The notes under the pieces were generated by a model, which ran no database searches, was not told the origin of the DNA, and was given only the letters and a program-made list of their open reading frames with translations. Shown here piece after piece: positions 13,288 to 20,941 of a DNA stretch of 20,941 nt (position 1 is the stretch's first letter; every line of letters starts with the position of its first letter). A program made the translations under genes and the position numbers. Source of the DNA: an uncultured Alphaproteobacteria bacterium (GTDB lineage Bacteria > Pseudomonadota > Alphaproteobacteria > CAAHEQ01 > UBA3637); the NCBI GenBank assembly GCA_944391545.1, contig CALXTZ010000011.1, forward strand, positions 1 to 20,941, given 5' to 3'.

Positions 13288-14010
13288 ATGACAGAATATA
13301 CGACAGATGATTTTTTAGGCGGCCTTGTCCGATTAAAACAAGAAAAAGACGGCTATCGCGCGACCAGCGACGCCGTTTTGCTGGCTGCCGCCGTTCCGGC
13401 TCGATCCGGTCAAGACATTTTGGATGTCGGCTGCGGCAACGGAGCGGCTTGTCTGTGTTTGGCGGCGCGCGTGCCGGATTTATCTTTAACCGGAATTGAC
13501 ATTCAACGAGAGGTAGGCGACCTGGCTGTTGAAAATGCAGCGCTGAACAATCAAAAGTTCCGTTTCATTCACGCCGATATCGGAACGTTTATTCCGGATT
13601 TACATGAAAAAACATTTCACCACGTTCTGACGAACCCGCCCTATTTCACCGAAGATCCCGTTCGACGCACACCTCAACATGCGCTGGCGCACAAAGAAAA
13701 CGTGCCGCTTTCGCAGTGGATTGAATTTTGTTTAAAACATGTCCGACCCAAAGGAACCTTTACAATCATTCATCGCGCTGAACGACTGCCCGAAATTCTG
13801 GCCTTGCTTCAAGGGAAACTCGGCGGAATAACCGTTGTACCTTTTTGGCCCAAAGCCGGCGTTAAACCGAAGCGGGTTTTGGTTCAAGGCACGCTCGGCA
13901 CACGAAAACCGTTTGTTTTGCATCCGGGATTTATTTTGCATAACGATGACAACACACGGACGGTTCAAACAGAAGACATCATGCGCCGCGGCGCGCCGTT
14001 ATCGTTTTAA
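13288..14010 (+). CDS. tRNA1(Val) adenine-N6 methyltransferase-like (TrmN6 family)
   Basis: A 240-residue SAM-dependent methyltransferase. The N-terminal Thr-x-Asp-x-Phe-Leu-Gly-Gly and Gly-Tyr-Arg-Ala-x-x-Asp-Ala-Val-Leu-Leu-Ala-Ala segments are typical of the TrmN6/YfiC group. Motif I is Asp-Val-Gly-Cys-Gly-Asn-Gly at 46-52, an acidic residue ends the next strand at about residue 71, and the catalytic Asn-Pro-Pro-Tyr is at 116-119. That tetrad is shared by N6-adenine and glutamine methyltransferases. The context gives no further clue to its substrate, but the family members nearest in sequence modify A37 of tRNA-Val. The conserved region starts within a few residues of the ATG, supporting this start, although no ribosome site is present. 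It overlaps the convergent phosphoesterase by 12 bp. Confidence 0.85.
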   Translation: MTEYTTDDFLGGLVRLKQEKDGYRATSDAVLLAAAVPARSGQDILDVGCGNGAACLCLAARVPDLSLTGIDIQREVGDLAVENAALNNQKFRFIHADIGTFIPDLHEKTFHHVLTNPPYFTEDPVRRTPQHALAHKENVPLSQWIEFCLKHVRPKGTFTIIHRAERLPEILALLQGKLGGITVVPFWPKAGVKPKRVLVQGTLGTRKPFVLHPGFILHNDDNTRTVQTEDIMRRGAPLSF

Positions 14011-15096
14011 GGTGATGAGCGTTATTTCCGACGGTGTCATCAAACGAACCGGAAAACCGCCCCACAATCCTGTTCCGGCGCTGACATACAAAACCATGTC
14101 GCCGATCGGATAAAGCCCTTTGATAAATCCGTTATTAAACATGCCGACCAACCGATTAAAAGGCCAAAACATTTGACCGCCATGCGTGTGGCCGGACACT
14201 TGCAAGTCAACCCGTTCATTGGCAAATATCGGCGCAGACGCCGGAAAATGAGCCATTAAAACGCGCGGAACACGATCTCCGATGCCGTTAAAAGTCGCCC
14301 GCACATCCGGTTTGGCTTCCAATGCCGGTACGCCGCCCAAAGCAACGGCCTGATCATCATCTCGCAAAATAACGGATTGATTGACCAAAACAGGAATCCC
14401 CATTTGTTCAAACGCTTCTGTCCATGCTTTGGCACCGAAATAATACTCATGATTACCCAAAACCATGTAAACGCCCAAAGGCGCTTTTAATTGCTTTAAC
14501 GGTTCCAATTGCGGCAATAATTCTTTCGGATACCCGTCAATCGTATCGCCCGTGATTAAAATCACATCCGATTTTAACGCGTTGGTTTTGTCGACAACCT
14601 GTTGCAACCAAGCCTTGCTGAACCCAGAACCAATATGCAAATCCGATAACTGCACCATCTTGAGCGGTTCAAAATCAACCGGCGCCTGCGGCACGGAAAC
14701 GGTTATTTCTTTGACGGGCGGGACTTTAAACGTATTCCAAATGCCGTCTGCCGAAACAATTAAACTGATGACAAACAAAATCCCCATTAAATACGGAATT
14801 TCTATGTTAAACAACAATAAAACCAAACTGATGACAATGCCGGCCATCATCAACAAAAACAAGATAATCAACCAAATTTGCAAAAATCCGGTTACAATCA
14901 TGAACCAAGCCGGTAACCGATAAAATCCTTCCGAGCGAAAAAACATGGAAAAAATCACCATTTTTTGAGAAATCAATAAAATCAGCAAACTGAATAATAC
15001 TTTAAATCCCAGCGGAATTTGAAGCGGAACAACCAAGAAATGAATCACCACGAAAGCGATGATGAACATAAGGGCACTGGCACCGATGAAAAACAT
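13999..15096 (-). CDS. Membrane-anchored metallophosphoesterase (YaeI/YkuE type)
   Basis: A 365-residue protein with about four hydrophobic segments in residues 1-120, then a calcineurin-like phosphoesterase domain. Metal-binding motifs are all present: Asp-x-His (152-154), Gly-Asp-x-x-Asp (183-187), Gly-Asn-His-Glu (214-217), Ala-His (281-282) and Gly-His-Thr-His-Gly-Gly-Gln (301-307). This pattern is that of the group including E. coli YaeI and B. subtilis YkuE, some of which act on UDP-diacylglucosamine-like or phospholipid substrates at the membrane. The substrate here is not evident. An AGGAGA ribosome site precedes the ATG. It stands alone, convergent with the methyltransferase and divergent from the ABC-F gene. 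Confidence 0.88.
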   Translation of the reverse strand: MFFIGASALMFIIAFVVIHFLVVPLQIPLGFKVLFSLLILLISQKMVIFSMFFRSEGFYRLPAWFMIVTGFLQIWLIILFLLMMAGIVISLVLLLFNIEIPYLMGILFVISLIVSADGIWNTFKVPPVKEITVSVPQAPVDFEPLKMVQLSDLHIGSGFSKAWLQQVVDKTNALKSDVILITGDTIDGYPKELLPQLEPLKQLKAPLGVYMVLGNHEYYFGAKAWTEAFEQMGIPVLVNQSVILRDDDQAVALGGVPALEAKPDVRATFNGIGDRVPRVLMAHFPASAPIFANERVDLQVSGHTHGGQMFWPFNRLVGMFNNGFIKGLYPIGDMVLYVSAGTGLWGGFPVRLMTPSEITLITLKR

Positions 15097-15116
15097 AGCT
15101 TTTCTCCTTTTCTTCT

Positions 15117-15145
15117 TATATAAAGCGCATTTGTGCCGAGCGCAA
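15117..15145 (-). promoter_or_regulatory. Promoter of the metallophosphoesterase gene
   Basis: On the - strand TTGCGC (15140-15145), a 17-bp spacer and TATATA (15117-15122). On the + strand a TATAAA at 15156-15161 may be the -10 of the divergent ABC-F gene, though its best -35 (TTGTGC, 15131-15136) is 19 bp away. Confidence 0.45.
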
Positions 15146-15187
15146 GAAAATCTTGTATAAAAACCAAAGCTGTGTTAAAAAAGGCGC

Positions 15188-17041
15188 ATGATAGACATCA
15201 ATGACATAACCGTTCAAATCGGTTCCAAAGTTTTATTAGACCATGCCAGCGCGCACATTTCTGACACTCAAAAAGTCGGTCTCATCGGCGCAAACGGCAG
15301 CGGCAAATCCACGCTTTTCAAAGTATTAAAAGGCGAAATGGGCACACAAACCGGCTATGTTTCTTTTCCGTCCCGCCATAAAGTAGCATCGGTTTTGCAA
15401 GAATTTACGGATACATCCGTTCCGATTTTAAATTTTGTTTTAAACCAAGACACGGAACGCACCCGATTATTAAATCAATTGGAAAACGCTTCCGAAATGG
15501 AGCTGGCTGACATTCACGATCGGCTGAATGCTATCGGTGCTGCTTCGGCCGAAGCACGCGCTATTCGCATTTTAAGCGGGCTCGGTTTCCGGCAAACGGA
15601 TTTAGACAGGCCTTTATCCGAATTTTCGGGCGGCTGGCGCATGCGCGTGGCTTTAGCAGCAGCTTTATTCGTTCCATCCGATGTCTTGTTATTGGACGAA
15701 CCGACGAACCATTTGGATTTGGAAGCTTCCGTTTGGTTGGAAAACCATTTAAAACTTTATCGCGGAACATTGCTGCTCATCAGCCATGACAAGCACATCT
15801 TAAATGCTTTGTGTGATCATATTTTGCATTTACACGATAAAACGCTGACGTTTTATACCGGAAATTACGATACTTTTGAAACAACACATGCGCAAAAACA
15901 AGAACTCCTGACAAAGCTGATGCAAAAACAAGAAGAAAAACGCGCGCATTTGCAATCTTTCGTCGACCGCTTTCGGTACAAAGCCACCAAAGCCAAACAA
16001 GCGCAAAGTCGGTTGAAAATGCTCCAAAAATTGGAAACGATTGCACCATTGGAGGAAAATTTATCGTCTCATTTTTCCTTTCCGCAACCCGAACATTTAG
16101 CGCCGCCCATCATAACGTTGGAAAATGCAGCCGTCGGATACGGAGAAACACCCGTTCTGAAAAATCTTAACCTGCGCATTGACGGAGACGATCGAATCGC
16201 TCTGTTGGGGGCGAACGGCAACGGAAAATCAACCTTTGCCAAGTTACTGGCCGGCCGATTAAAACCGATGGAAGGTTTAATTCATCGTTCCAAAAAAGTA
16301 CGCATCGGTTATTTTGCCCAGCATCAAACCGAAGAATTGCCGATGAATCAATCGCCGCTGATGATCATTCACGCCTTGATGCCCGAAGCAACCGAAACCA
16401 AATGTCGCACGCATTTGGCCATGTTCGGCTTAAATCAGGAAAAAGCTCTGACACCCGTCCGAAACTTATCCGGCGGCGAAAAAGCACGTTTGCTTTTTGC
16501 CTGTATGGCATACGATGCGCCGGCTTTGTTGATATTGGACGAACCGACCAACCATTTGGACATTCAAGGTCGAGAAGCGCTGATTGATGCTTTAAACACA
16601 TACGAAGGCGCCGTGTTGCTGATCACACACGATATGACACTTATTCAACTCATCAGCGATCGGTTGTGGCTTGTCAAAGACGGCACATGCAAAACCTTTG
16701 ACGGAGATTTGGATGATTATCAACGGTTACTGCTGGAATCGGATAAACCCAAAGCAACGGCAAAAGAAAGCCCATCGTCTCATCGCAAAGAAGAGCGCCA
16801 GCGTAAAGCGGCGTTGCGGGCTGAAACGGCTCCGATAAAAAAAGAAATCAACCGGATTGAAAAAGAAATGGCCGAAGTATCGGCGCAAAAAGAAAAAGCC
16901 GTCGCTCGATTTGAAACCGTTACGGAGCCGACCCAAATCGTCCGACTTCAAAAAGAAGTCGCACAGCTGGAAAAACAGTTGGAAACATTGGAAACAAAGT
17001 GGTTGGATTTATCCGAACAAATTGAACAAATGATCGATTAA
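15188..17041 (+). CDS. yheS: ABC-F family ATPase, YheS-like
   Basis: A 617-residue soluble protein with two ABC domains and no membrane segment. ABC-F proteins bind at the ribosomal E site and act on stalled or special translation states. First domain: Walker A Gly-Ala-Asn-Gly-Ser-Gly-Lys-Ser-Thr at 34-42, signature Ser-Gly-Gly-Trp-Arg at 147-151, Asp-Glu-Pro-Thr-Asn-His-Leu-Asp at 170-177. A charged helical linker runs from about 230 to 290 with a Lys-Ala-Thr-Lys-Ala-Lys-Gln-Ala motif. Second domain: Walker A at 341-349, Leu-Ser-Gly-Gly-Glu-Lys at 427-432, Asp-Glu-Pro-Thr-Asn-His-Leu-Asp at 451-458. Residues from about 545 form a coiled coil. The order and spacing fit E. coli YheS better than Uup or EttA. 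An AAGG element precedes the ATG. It is a single-gene unit. Confidence 0.93.
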   Translation: MIDINDITVQIGSKVLLDHASAHISDTQKVGLIGANGSGKSTLFKVLKGEMGTQTGYVSFPSRHKVASVLQEFTDTSVPILNFVLNQDTERTRLLNQLENASEMELADIHDRLNAIGAASAEARAIRILSGLGFRQTDLDRPLSEFSGGWRMRVALAAALFVPSDVLLLDEPTNHLDLEASVWLENHLKLYRGTLLLISHDKHILNALCDHILHLHDKTLTFYTGNYDTFETTHAQKQELLTKLMQKQEEKRAHLQSFVDRFRYKATKAKQAQSRLKMLQKLETIAPLEENLSSHFSFPQPEHLAPPIITLENAAVGYGETPVLKNLNLRIDGDDRIALLGANGNGKSTFAKLLAGRLKPMEGLIHRSKKVRIGYFAQHQTEELPMNQSPLMIIHALMPEATETKCRTHLAMFGLNQEKALTPVRNLSGGEKARLLFACMAYDAPALLILDEPTNHLDIQGREALIDALNTYEGAVLLITHDMTLIQLISDRLWLVKDGTCKTFDGDLDDYQRLLLESDKPKATAKESPSSHRKEERQRKAALRAETAPIKKEINRIEKEMAEVSAQKEKAVARFETVTEPTQIVRLQKEVAQLEKQLETLETKWLDLSEQIEQMID

Positions 17042-17143
17042 GAATGCTTTTAATGCGCTTCATTCAGTCATTTGTCCTGCCACTCTCCTTTTCTAAAATA
17101 TAATTATAGTATACCATTCTTTTTTTAAAAAAGACAACTAAAA

Positions 17144-17159
17144 ATATCTTTTTAGATAT
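17144..17159. terminator. Weak A/T hairpin in the ABC-F to U32 gap
   Basis: A 6-bp A/T stem with a four-base loop, followed by a short T run on the - strand, in the very A+T-rich 17042-17169 gap between convergent genes. It may end the U32 transcript but is too weak to be sure. Nothing else convincing is seen in that gap. Confidence 0.25.
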
Positions 17160-17169
17160 AATCGTTCAT

Positions 17170-19434
17170 CTAGAGACCGCGCGTTAAGTTGCCTTTCATT
17201 GCCCCCGGGAGCGATTGTCCTGATAAAACGGCCGTCATTATCTCTCGGACACGCGCCGGCGTATAAGTTTTTCCGACAAAATCAGCACGGATAAAATCCG
17301 GATGAATATCACGCGCTTCTTCAATAAAAGACAGCGGCTTATCGGCATACACCGTCGTCTGACAGTCTTGAGAAAGAATCAAATACGTTTGCCCGTTGGC
17401 GTGAATATAAGACTGTCTTGGTTGATGATCGCAGGCTCGACAGTCATTTTCCCGCACACAATTCGCGCTGATGAACAAAGGCGGATCCGTATAAACCGGC
17501 AAAACCATCGGCAAAGGCGATGATTGCACCAATAATTTCATGTTTTCCAAAGTGTCTTCAGCCGAAAAAGTAACCCGCGAGGCCCCCATTTTCTTTGCCA
17601 TTTCAACGGCTTGCGGATTCATCATGTAAATAGAAGAATCAAATGACAAATCGATTCCTTTTCGAGGCAGAACCGACAATCCCCACACATGACCGATTTC
17701 CCATTTTTTGTACCCTTGAGCCAGCAAAGATTGAATGCGTTTTTCAAAAGCAGCCGGATGCCGACAGACCGCAGGCAGTGCCAACCGAACTTTGTTTCTG
17801 GGCAATTGCCGCAAAGCCGCATCCTCCCCGTTCAAAGACAACATGATAATCACTTCGTCTATGCGGTTTAAATCCAACAAAGCAAGACAAGCCGCATCAT
17901 CCGTTTTTACTGAAACGCGCGGCGTTTTCGCATGCTGAATCGGCGTTACTTCCGGCAAAGTCCGTGTAATCGTATCAACCGGCATTTGCGCATAGAGCGA
18001 TCGCCGCATGTCGTTTAACAAAGACGCCGGCACGAACAAACCGGCCGGATTATGAATGGTTAAATCACGCAAAACAAAAGGCGTATAGCCTGTTTTTTCA
18101 AAAGCTTTGCGCACAGCTTGCGATACTTTTTCCGGTGCATGAGCCGCTTCAAACAATCCGGCGCGCTCAACGGATACGTCTTTTGCCGAAACCGTTATTT
18201 TATGCGTTTCGATGCGAACGCTTACATCTGCCGGTTGACGCGGCGCATAGGAACCGGGTTTCGGTTTTTCATACGGATAAGCCCCTTTAACAGCCGATGA
18301 AGAAGCCAAATAAACCGGTGTTCCCGGACGAATAAACGGCGCATTCGGCGGCAAGATGATCTCCACCCGCCGACCGGCTTCGGCCTTAAAAACAAAACGC
18401 CCCTGCACACGCATCTTTTCCAACGAAAATCCGTATGGTTTTTCTTGTCCCGGCACATCCATTTGAATACCGTCATATCGTTCCAAAGCATGCGTCGGTT
18501 TAAAGGTCAAAACACCTTTTACAACCGAATCGACTTTCCCGACCGGCAACCCGCGATGACCGACAAAATCCGGGTCTGTTACATTTTTGTTTTTACCGTT
18601 TGTGTGCAGCTTTGTCCACGGTCGTGCAAAAATCTGTTTCAATCGTTCTTCTTTCAGAGGATCGACGCCTTTTCCATCCAAAATTGTCCGATAATAGTCC
18701 GTAACAGCCGCCACATACAGCGCATTTTTCTTGCGTCCTTCGATTTTCAACGAAACGCCCGGCATTTTTAAAACATCTTCGCTTAAAGCCAAATCTTTCA
18801 TTGAAAATAAATGAGCCTGGCGCCCGGCATCATCTTTGAAACAAGCCCGGCAGGGATACAAACATTTTCCGCGATTGGCGCTTTTGCCCGTCGTCAAAGA
18901 AGAAAACAAACATAATCCGCTGTAAGAATAACACAAAGCCCCGTGAACAAAAACTTCAATTTCAACGCCGGCTTTTTCTTTGATTTGCCGAATTTCCTCA
19001 AAAGTCAACTCCCGCGCCAGAACAACTCGTTCAAAGCCGATTTCTTTCAAAGCCAGAGCGCCGGCTAGATTATGAACGGCCATTTGCGTGCTGGCATGCA
19101 AAACCAATTCGGGGTAACTTTCTTTAATCACACGCGCTACGCCCAAATCCTGAACAATAACCGCATCCACACCGGCCGTGACACAGGCATTCAATGTGTT
19201 GAGCAAATCCGGCATTTCCGCGGTTTGCAAAAGGGTATTCACCGTAACATAGACTTGACGCCCCAATGCATGCGCGTAACCGGTAAAATCGTTTAAGCTT
19301 TCTTCATCAAAGTTCGCCGCCGTTGCGCGAGCGGAAAATTTTTGCAGCCCCAAATACACTGCATCAGCCCCATAATAAAGCGCAGCATATCCTGCTTCAA
19401 TGTCTCCGGCTGGCGCCAAAAGTTCTGTTTTCAT
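17170..19434 (-). CDS. U32 family protein (peptidase U32; RlhA/TrhP-like RNA hydroxylation)
   Basis: A 754-residue soluble protein. The N-terminal half is the U32 domain: Leu-Leu-Ala-Pro-Ala-Gly at 5-10, Tyr-Gly-Ala-Asp-Ala-Val-Tyr-Leu-Gly, His-Ala-Ser-Thr-Gln, and the signature His-Gly-Ala-Leu-Cys-Tyr-Ser-Tyr-Ser-Gly-x-Cys around 164-175. A Gly-x-Cys-x-x-Pro-Cys-Arg motif follows whose Cys are conserved. A long second half matches the extended U32 type with a middle domain. It ends in a Cys-containing region (Cys-x(5)-Asp-Cys-Arg-Ala-Cys) that could bind a metal or cluster. Well-studied relatives hydroxylate RNA: RlhA on 23S rRNA C2501, TrhP on tRNA U34. Which applies cannot be decided here; older annotations say protease. 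It starts 10 nt after the DUF4105 gene, whose stop lies in its AAAGGA ribosome site, so the two are co-transcribed. Confidence 0.88.
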   Translation of the reverse strand: MKTELLAPAGDIEAGYAALYYGADAVYLGLQKFSARATAANFDEESLNDFTGYAHALGRQVYVTVNTLLQTAEMPDLLNTLNACVTAGVDAVIVQDLGVARVIKESYPELVLHASTQMAVHNLAGALALKEIGFERVVLARELTFEEIRQIKEKAGVEIEVFVHGALCYSYSGLCLFSSLTTGKSANRGKCLYPCRACFKDDAGRQAHLFSMKDLALSEDVLKMPGVSLKIEGRKKNALYVAAVTDYYRTILDGKGVDPLKEERLKQIFARPWTKLHTNGKNKNVTDPDFVGHRGLPVGKVDSVVKGVLTFKPTHALERYDGIQMDVPGQEKPYGFSLEKMRVQGRFVFKAEAGRRVEIILPPNAPFIRPGTPVYLASSSAVKGAYPYEKPKPGSYAPRQPADVSVRIETHKITVSAKDVSVERAGLFEAAHAPEKVSQAVRKAFEKTGYTPFVLRDLTIHNPAGLFVPASLLNDMRRSLYAQMPVDTITRTLPEVTPIQHAKTPRVSVKTDDAACLALLDLNRIDEVIIMLSLNGEDAALRQLPRNKVRLALPAVCRHPAAFEKRIQSLLAQGYKKWEIGHVWGLSVLPRKGIDLSFDSSIYMMNPQAVEMAKKMGASRVTFSAEDTLENMKLLVQSSPLPMVLPVYTDPPLFISANCVRENDCRACDHQPRQSYIHANGQTYLILSQDCQTTVYADKPLSFIEEARDIHPDFIRADFVGKTYTPARVREIMTAVLSGQSLPGAMKGNLTRGL

Positions 19435-19444
19435 GTGTTATCCT

Positions 19445-20941
19445 TTAAAAATGAAACCTGATTCCCAACATGATTTCATTTATACTCTTTCCTTGCTTGT
19501 GATTCAAGCGATATTCCGCCGCCAACGCACTGTTTCCGGTCAAAGAATAGACTGCCTCACCCCGAACGTTTGCCTGATTCAAAAAAGCGTTGTCGGAAAT
19601 AATTCGTTCGATTTGCCCCAAAAAGCGCACATCTCCCCAGTCTGATAAAAAGCCGCCGACACCGCCGATACCGATGGCTTGGTTATGCGGCATGGCTCCC
19701 CCGTATTTAAAATACGTGTTGACAAATCCGAACACATAAGTTGTCGGATGGACAGCATAAGAAATCCCCGTTCCGCCGTTTAAATTGTATATATATCCCT
19801 CTTGCCCCGTTTGAAAGTTCATTTCCCGATTAACGGTTGTTTTGATATTATACGAAAGCGGCTGAAACAGGGCATTCCAAGGCGAAACGGATGTTATTTC
19901 AACCAAAGACACATCTTGCAAAACCAACTTTTCCTTTTGATCATAATACCGGACGGTCGTGTTTAAAAAATTAATTTCCGCACCGCGCAAAAATCCGTCG
20001 TTTTTATCCGTTAAAGAATGATAAGCCGGCCGAAGTCCGATTTCCTGGAAAGAATCCCCCTGCCGGAAACCTTGCATGACGGTGACACGCGCCGAATCAT
20101 GTGCCGAAAGCGGCGACGGCACATCGGCCAACGCCTGAAACGTATCCTTTTCCGAAAGAACCGTCCGCGCTCGAAGTGCTTTAAAACTGCGTTGGCGATA
20201 TTCCGATAATTCCAAATCGCCCGCTATATAAGCATATTGATAAAACTCATAAGCCGATTGTAAAACATTCGCTTTTTCCTGATTGCTTAACGCGTCCAAA
20301 GCCCATACATTGTCATGGATAAGTGCTAAATAGGCTTTGCGTTCTTGCGCATTCATTTGGTTGTATTGATTTTGAATCCTTTTCTGCCGAGACGGACGAT
20401 ATGTCACATCCCGCACCCAACCGGGCCGGGCAGCAACAGCCTTTAACGTATCCAACGGAATGGTTTGTACAGGAAAATCAGATGCCAACGCGCCTTGCGG
20501 TTTGACGGCATCCAATACTTCCATTAACATATAAGAACAATTCTCGGTAAAAAAGAAATAACGCGTCTGGGTCTGTCCGACTTCCCACAAATGCGCAACA
20601 AAAAAATCCAATTCTTCGGGCGTCAAATTCAACCGAAATTCCCAAATATCCCGATTTTCAATGTTGTTGTACGTATTAATAATGTCGTAATACGGTTTGA
20701 CGGTAAAACCGCCCATGTATCCGCCCGTCAAGCCCCAAAAAGCAAACAAAATCCCGTTTTCGTTCGGATCAACATAAGCCCCGTAATTGACACCGTGAGA
20801 CACCAGCTGTGTTCGTCCTTCGGGAATATCAATCCGCAACAACGTATGCCCGAACAAGGAAGACGGGTTGTTCATATACGCATCCGTGTACAAAAGCGTC
20901 AAGCCAGCCGGGCGCAAATCTTTTTTAAACTGTTCATATTC
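19445..20941 (-). CDS. DUF4105 outer-membrane protein (N-terminus outside window)
   Basis: At least 498 residues, open to the right window edge; the TTG at 20917 is internal and the N-terminus, probably with a signal peptide, is missing. The first visible 200 residues are a DUF4105 domain with Ser-Ser-Leu-Phe-Gly-His-Thr (His) and Phe-Phe-Phe-Thr-Glu-Asn-Cys-Ser-Tyr (Cys), a plausible thiol-His pair. A charged helical region follows. The last 200 or so residues alternate like beta-strands and end in Gly-Ile-Arg-Phe-His-Phe, a terminal Phe typical of barrels recognised by the BAM complex. From memory, a Bacteroides DUF4105 protein was reported as a lipoprotein N-acyltransferase (Lnb). Whether that holds here is open, as most Proteobacteria use Lnt. 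It heads or joins an operon with the U32 gene. Confidence 0.85.
   Translation of the reverse strand, partial: EYEQFKKDLRPAGLTLLYTDAYMNNPSSLFGHTLLRIDIPEGRTQLVSHGVNYGAYVDPNENGILFAFWGLTGGYMGGFTVKPYYDIINTYNNIENRDIWEFRLNLTPEELDFFVAHLWEVGQTQTRYFFFTENCSYMLMEVLDAVKPQGALASDFPVQTIPLDTLKAVAARPGWVRDVTYRPSRQKRIQNQYNQMNAQERKAYLALIHDNVWALDALSNQEKANVLQSAYEFYQYAYIAGDLELSEYRQRSFKALRARTVLSEKDTFQALADVPSPLSAHDSARVTVMQGFRQGDSFQEIGLRPAYHSLTDKNDGFLRGAEINFLNTTVRYYDQKEKLVLQDVSLVEITSVSPWNALFQPLSYNIKTTVNREMNFQTGQEGYIYNLNGGTGISYAVHPTTYVFGFVNTYFKYGGAMPHNQAIGIGGVGGFLSDWGDVRFLGQIERIISDNAFLNQANVRGEAVYSLTGNSALAAEYRLNHKQGKSINEIMLGIRFHF

Noticed and set aside
1..20941. CRISPR arrays, tRNA or rRNA genes, insertion sequences
   Set aside because: No regularly spaced repeats, no cloverleaf-like or rRNA sequence, no transposase or terminal inverted repeats were seen while reading both strands.

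Overview
This window reads as chromosomal DNA of a moderate-GC Gram-negative bacterium, most likely an alphaproteobacterium. The gene pairings point that way: timA-mltA-smr running divergently from secB, and yceD divergent from bamE. Outer-membrane lipoproteins (MltA, BamE) and an outer-membrane-type C-terminus on the last protein confirm an outer membrane. The Cys-rich pilin-like proteins remind me of poorly characterised host-associated (gut) alphaproteobacteria; that placement is inference from recall.

Layout. 1-361: 3' end of an unknown gene. 402-2513 (-): large Cys-rich protein with a type IV prepilin leader, behind a promoter whose spacer contains a 14-base G tract. 2727-6205 (-): operon timA, mltA, smr, tsaD, trxA (read right to left), closed by a terminator. 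6347-6805 (+): secB with its own terminator. 6890-8122 (+): second Cys-rich gene, a paralogue of the C-terminal part of the first, with 12 C after its tenth codon. 8086-11164 (-): operon rpmH, rnpA, yidD, yidC, engB behind a near-consensus promoter. 11249-12487 (-): a gene of unknown function and yceD. 12545-12982 (+): bamE. 12983-13180 (-): a small unknown gene. 13288-14010 (+): tRNA methyltransferase, apparently leaderless. 13999-15096 (-): membrane metallophosphoesterase. 15188-17041 (+): YheS-like ABC-F ATPase. 17170-20941 (-): DUF4105 outer-membrane protein followed by a U32 family protein.

Most of the window is envelope and translation housekeeping: ribosome and RNase P (rpmH, rnpA), membrane insertion (yidC, yidD), secretion (secB), outer-membrane assembly (bamE), peptidoglycan (mltA), tRNA modification (tsaD, trmN6-like), ribosome assembly or rescue (engB, yceD, ABC-F, U32) and redox (trxA).

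The likely undescribed system is the pair of Cys-rich genes. Each starts just behind the terminator of a housekeeping unit, each carries a long C/G homopolymer at its 5' side, and the tracts sit at two different control points. In one the tract lies between -35 and -10. In the other it lies in the reading frame, where gain or loss of one base gives a stop within a few codons. I read this as a phase-variable surface pilin or adhesin plus a truncated, signal-less paralogue that may be an independent switch, a decaying copy or a sequence donor. Tract positions, frames and spacing are read directly; function and switching are inferred.
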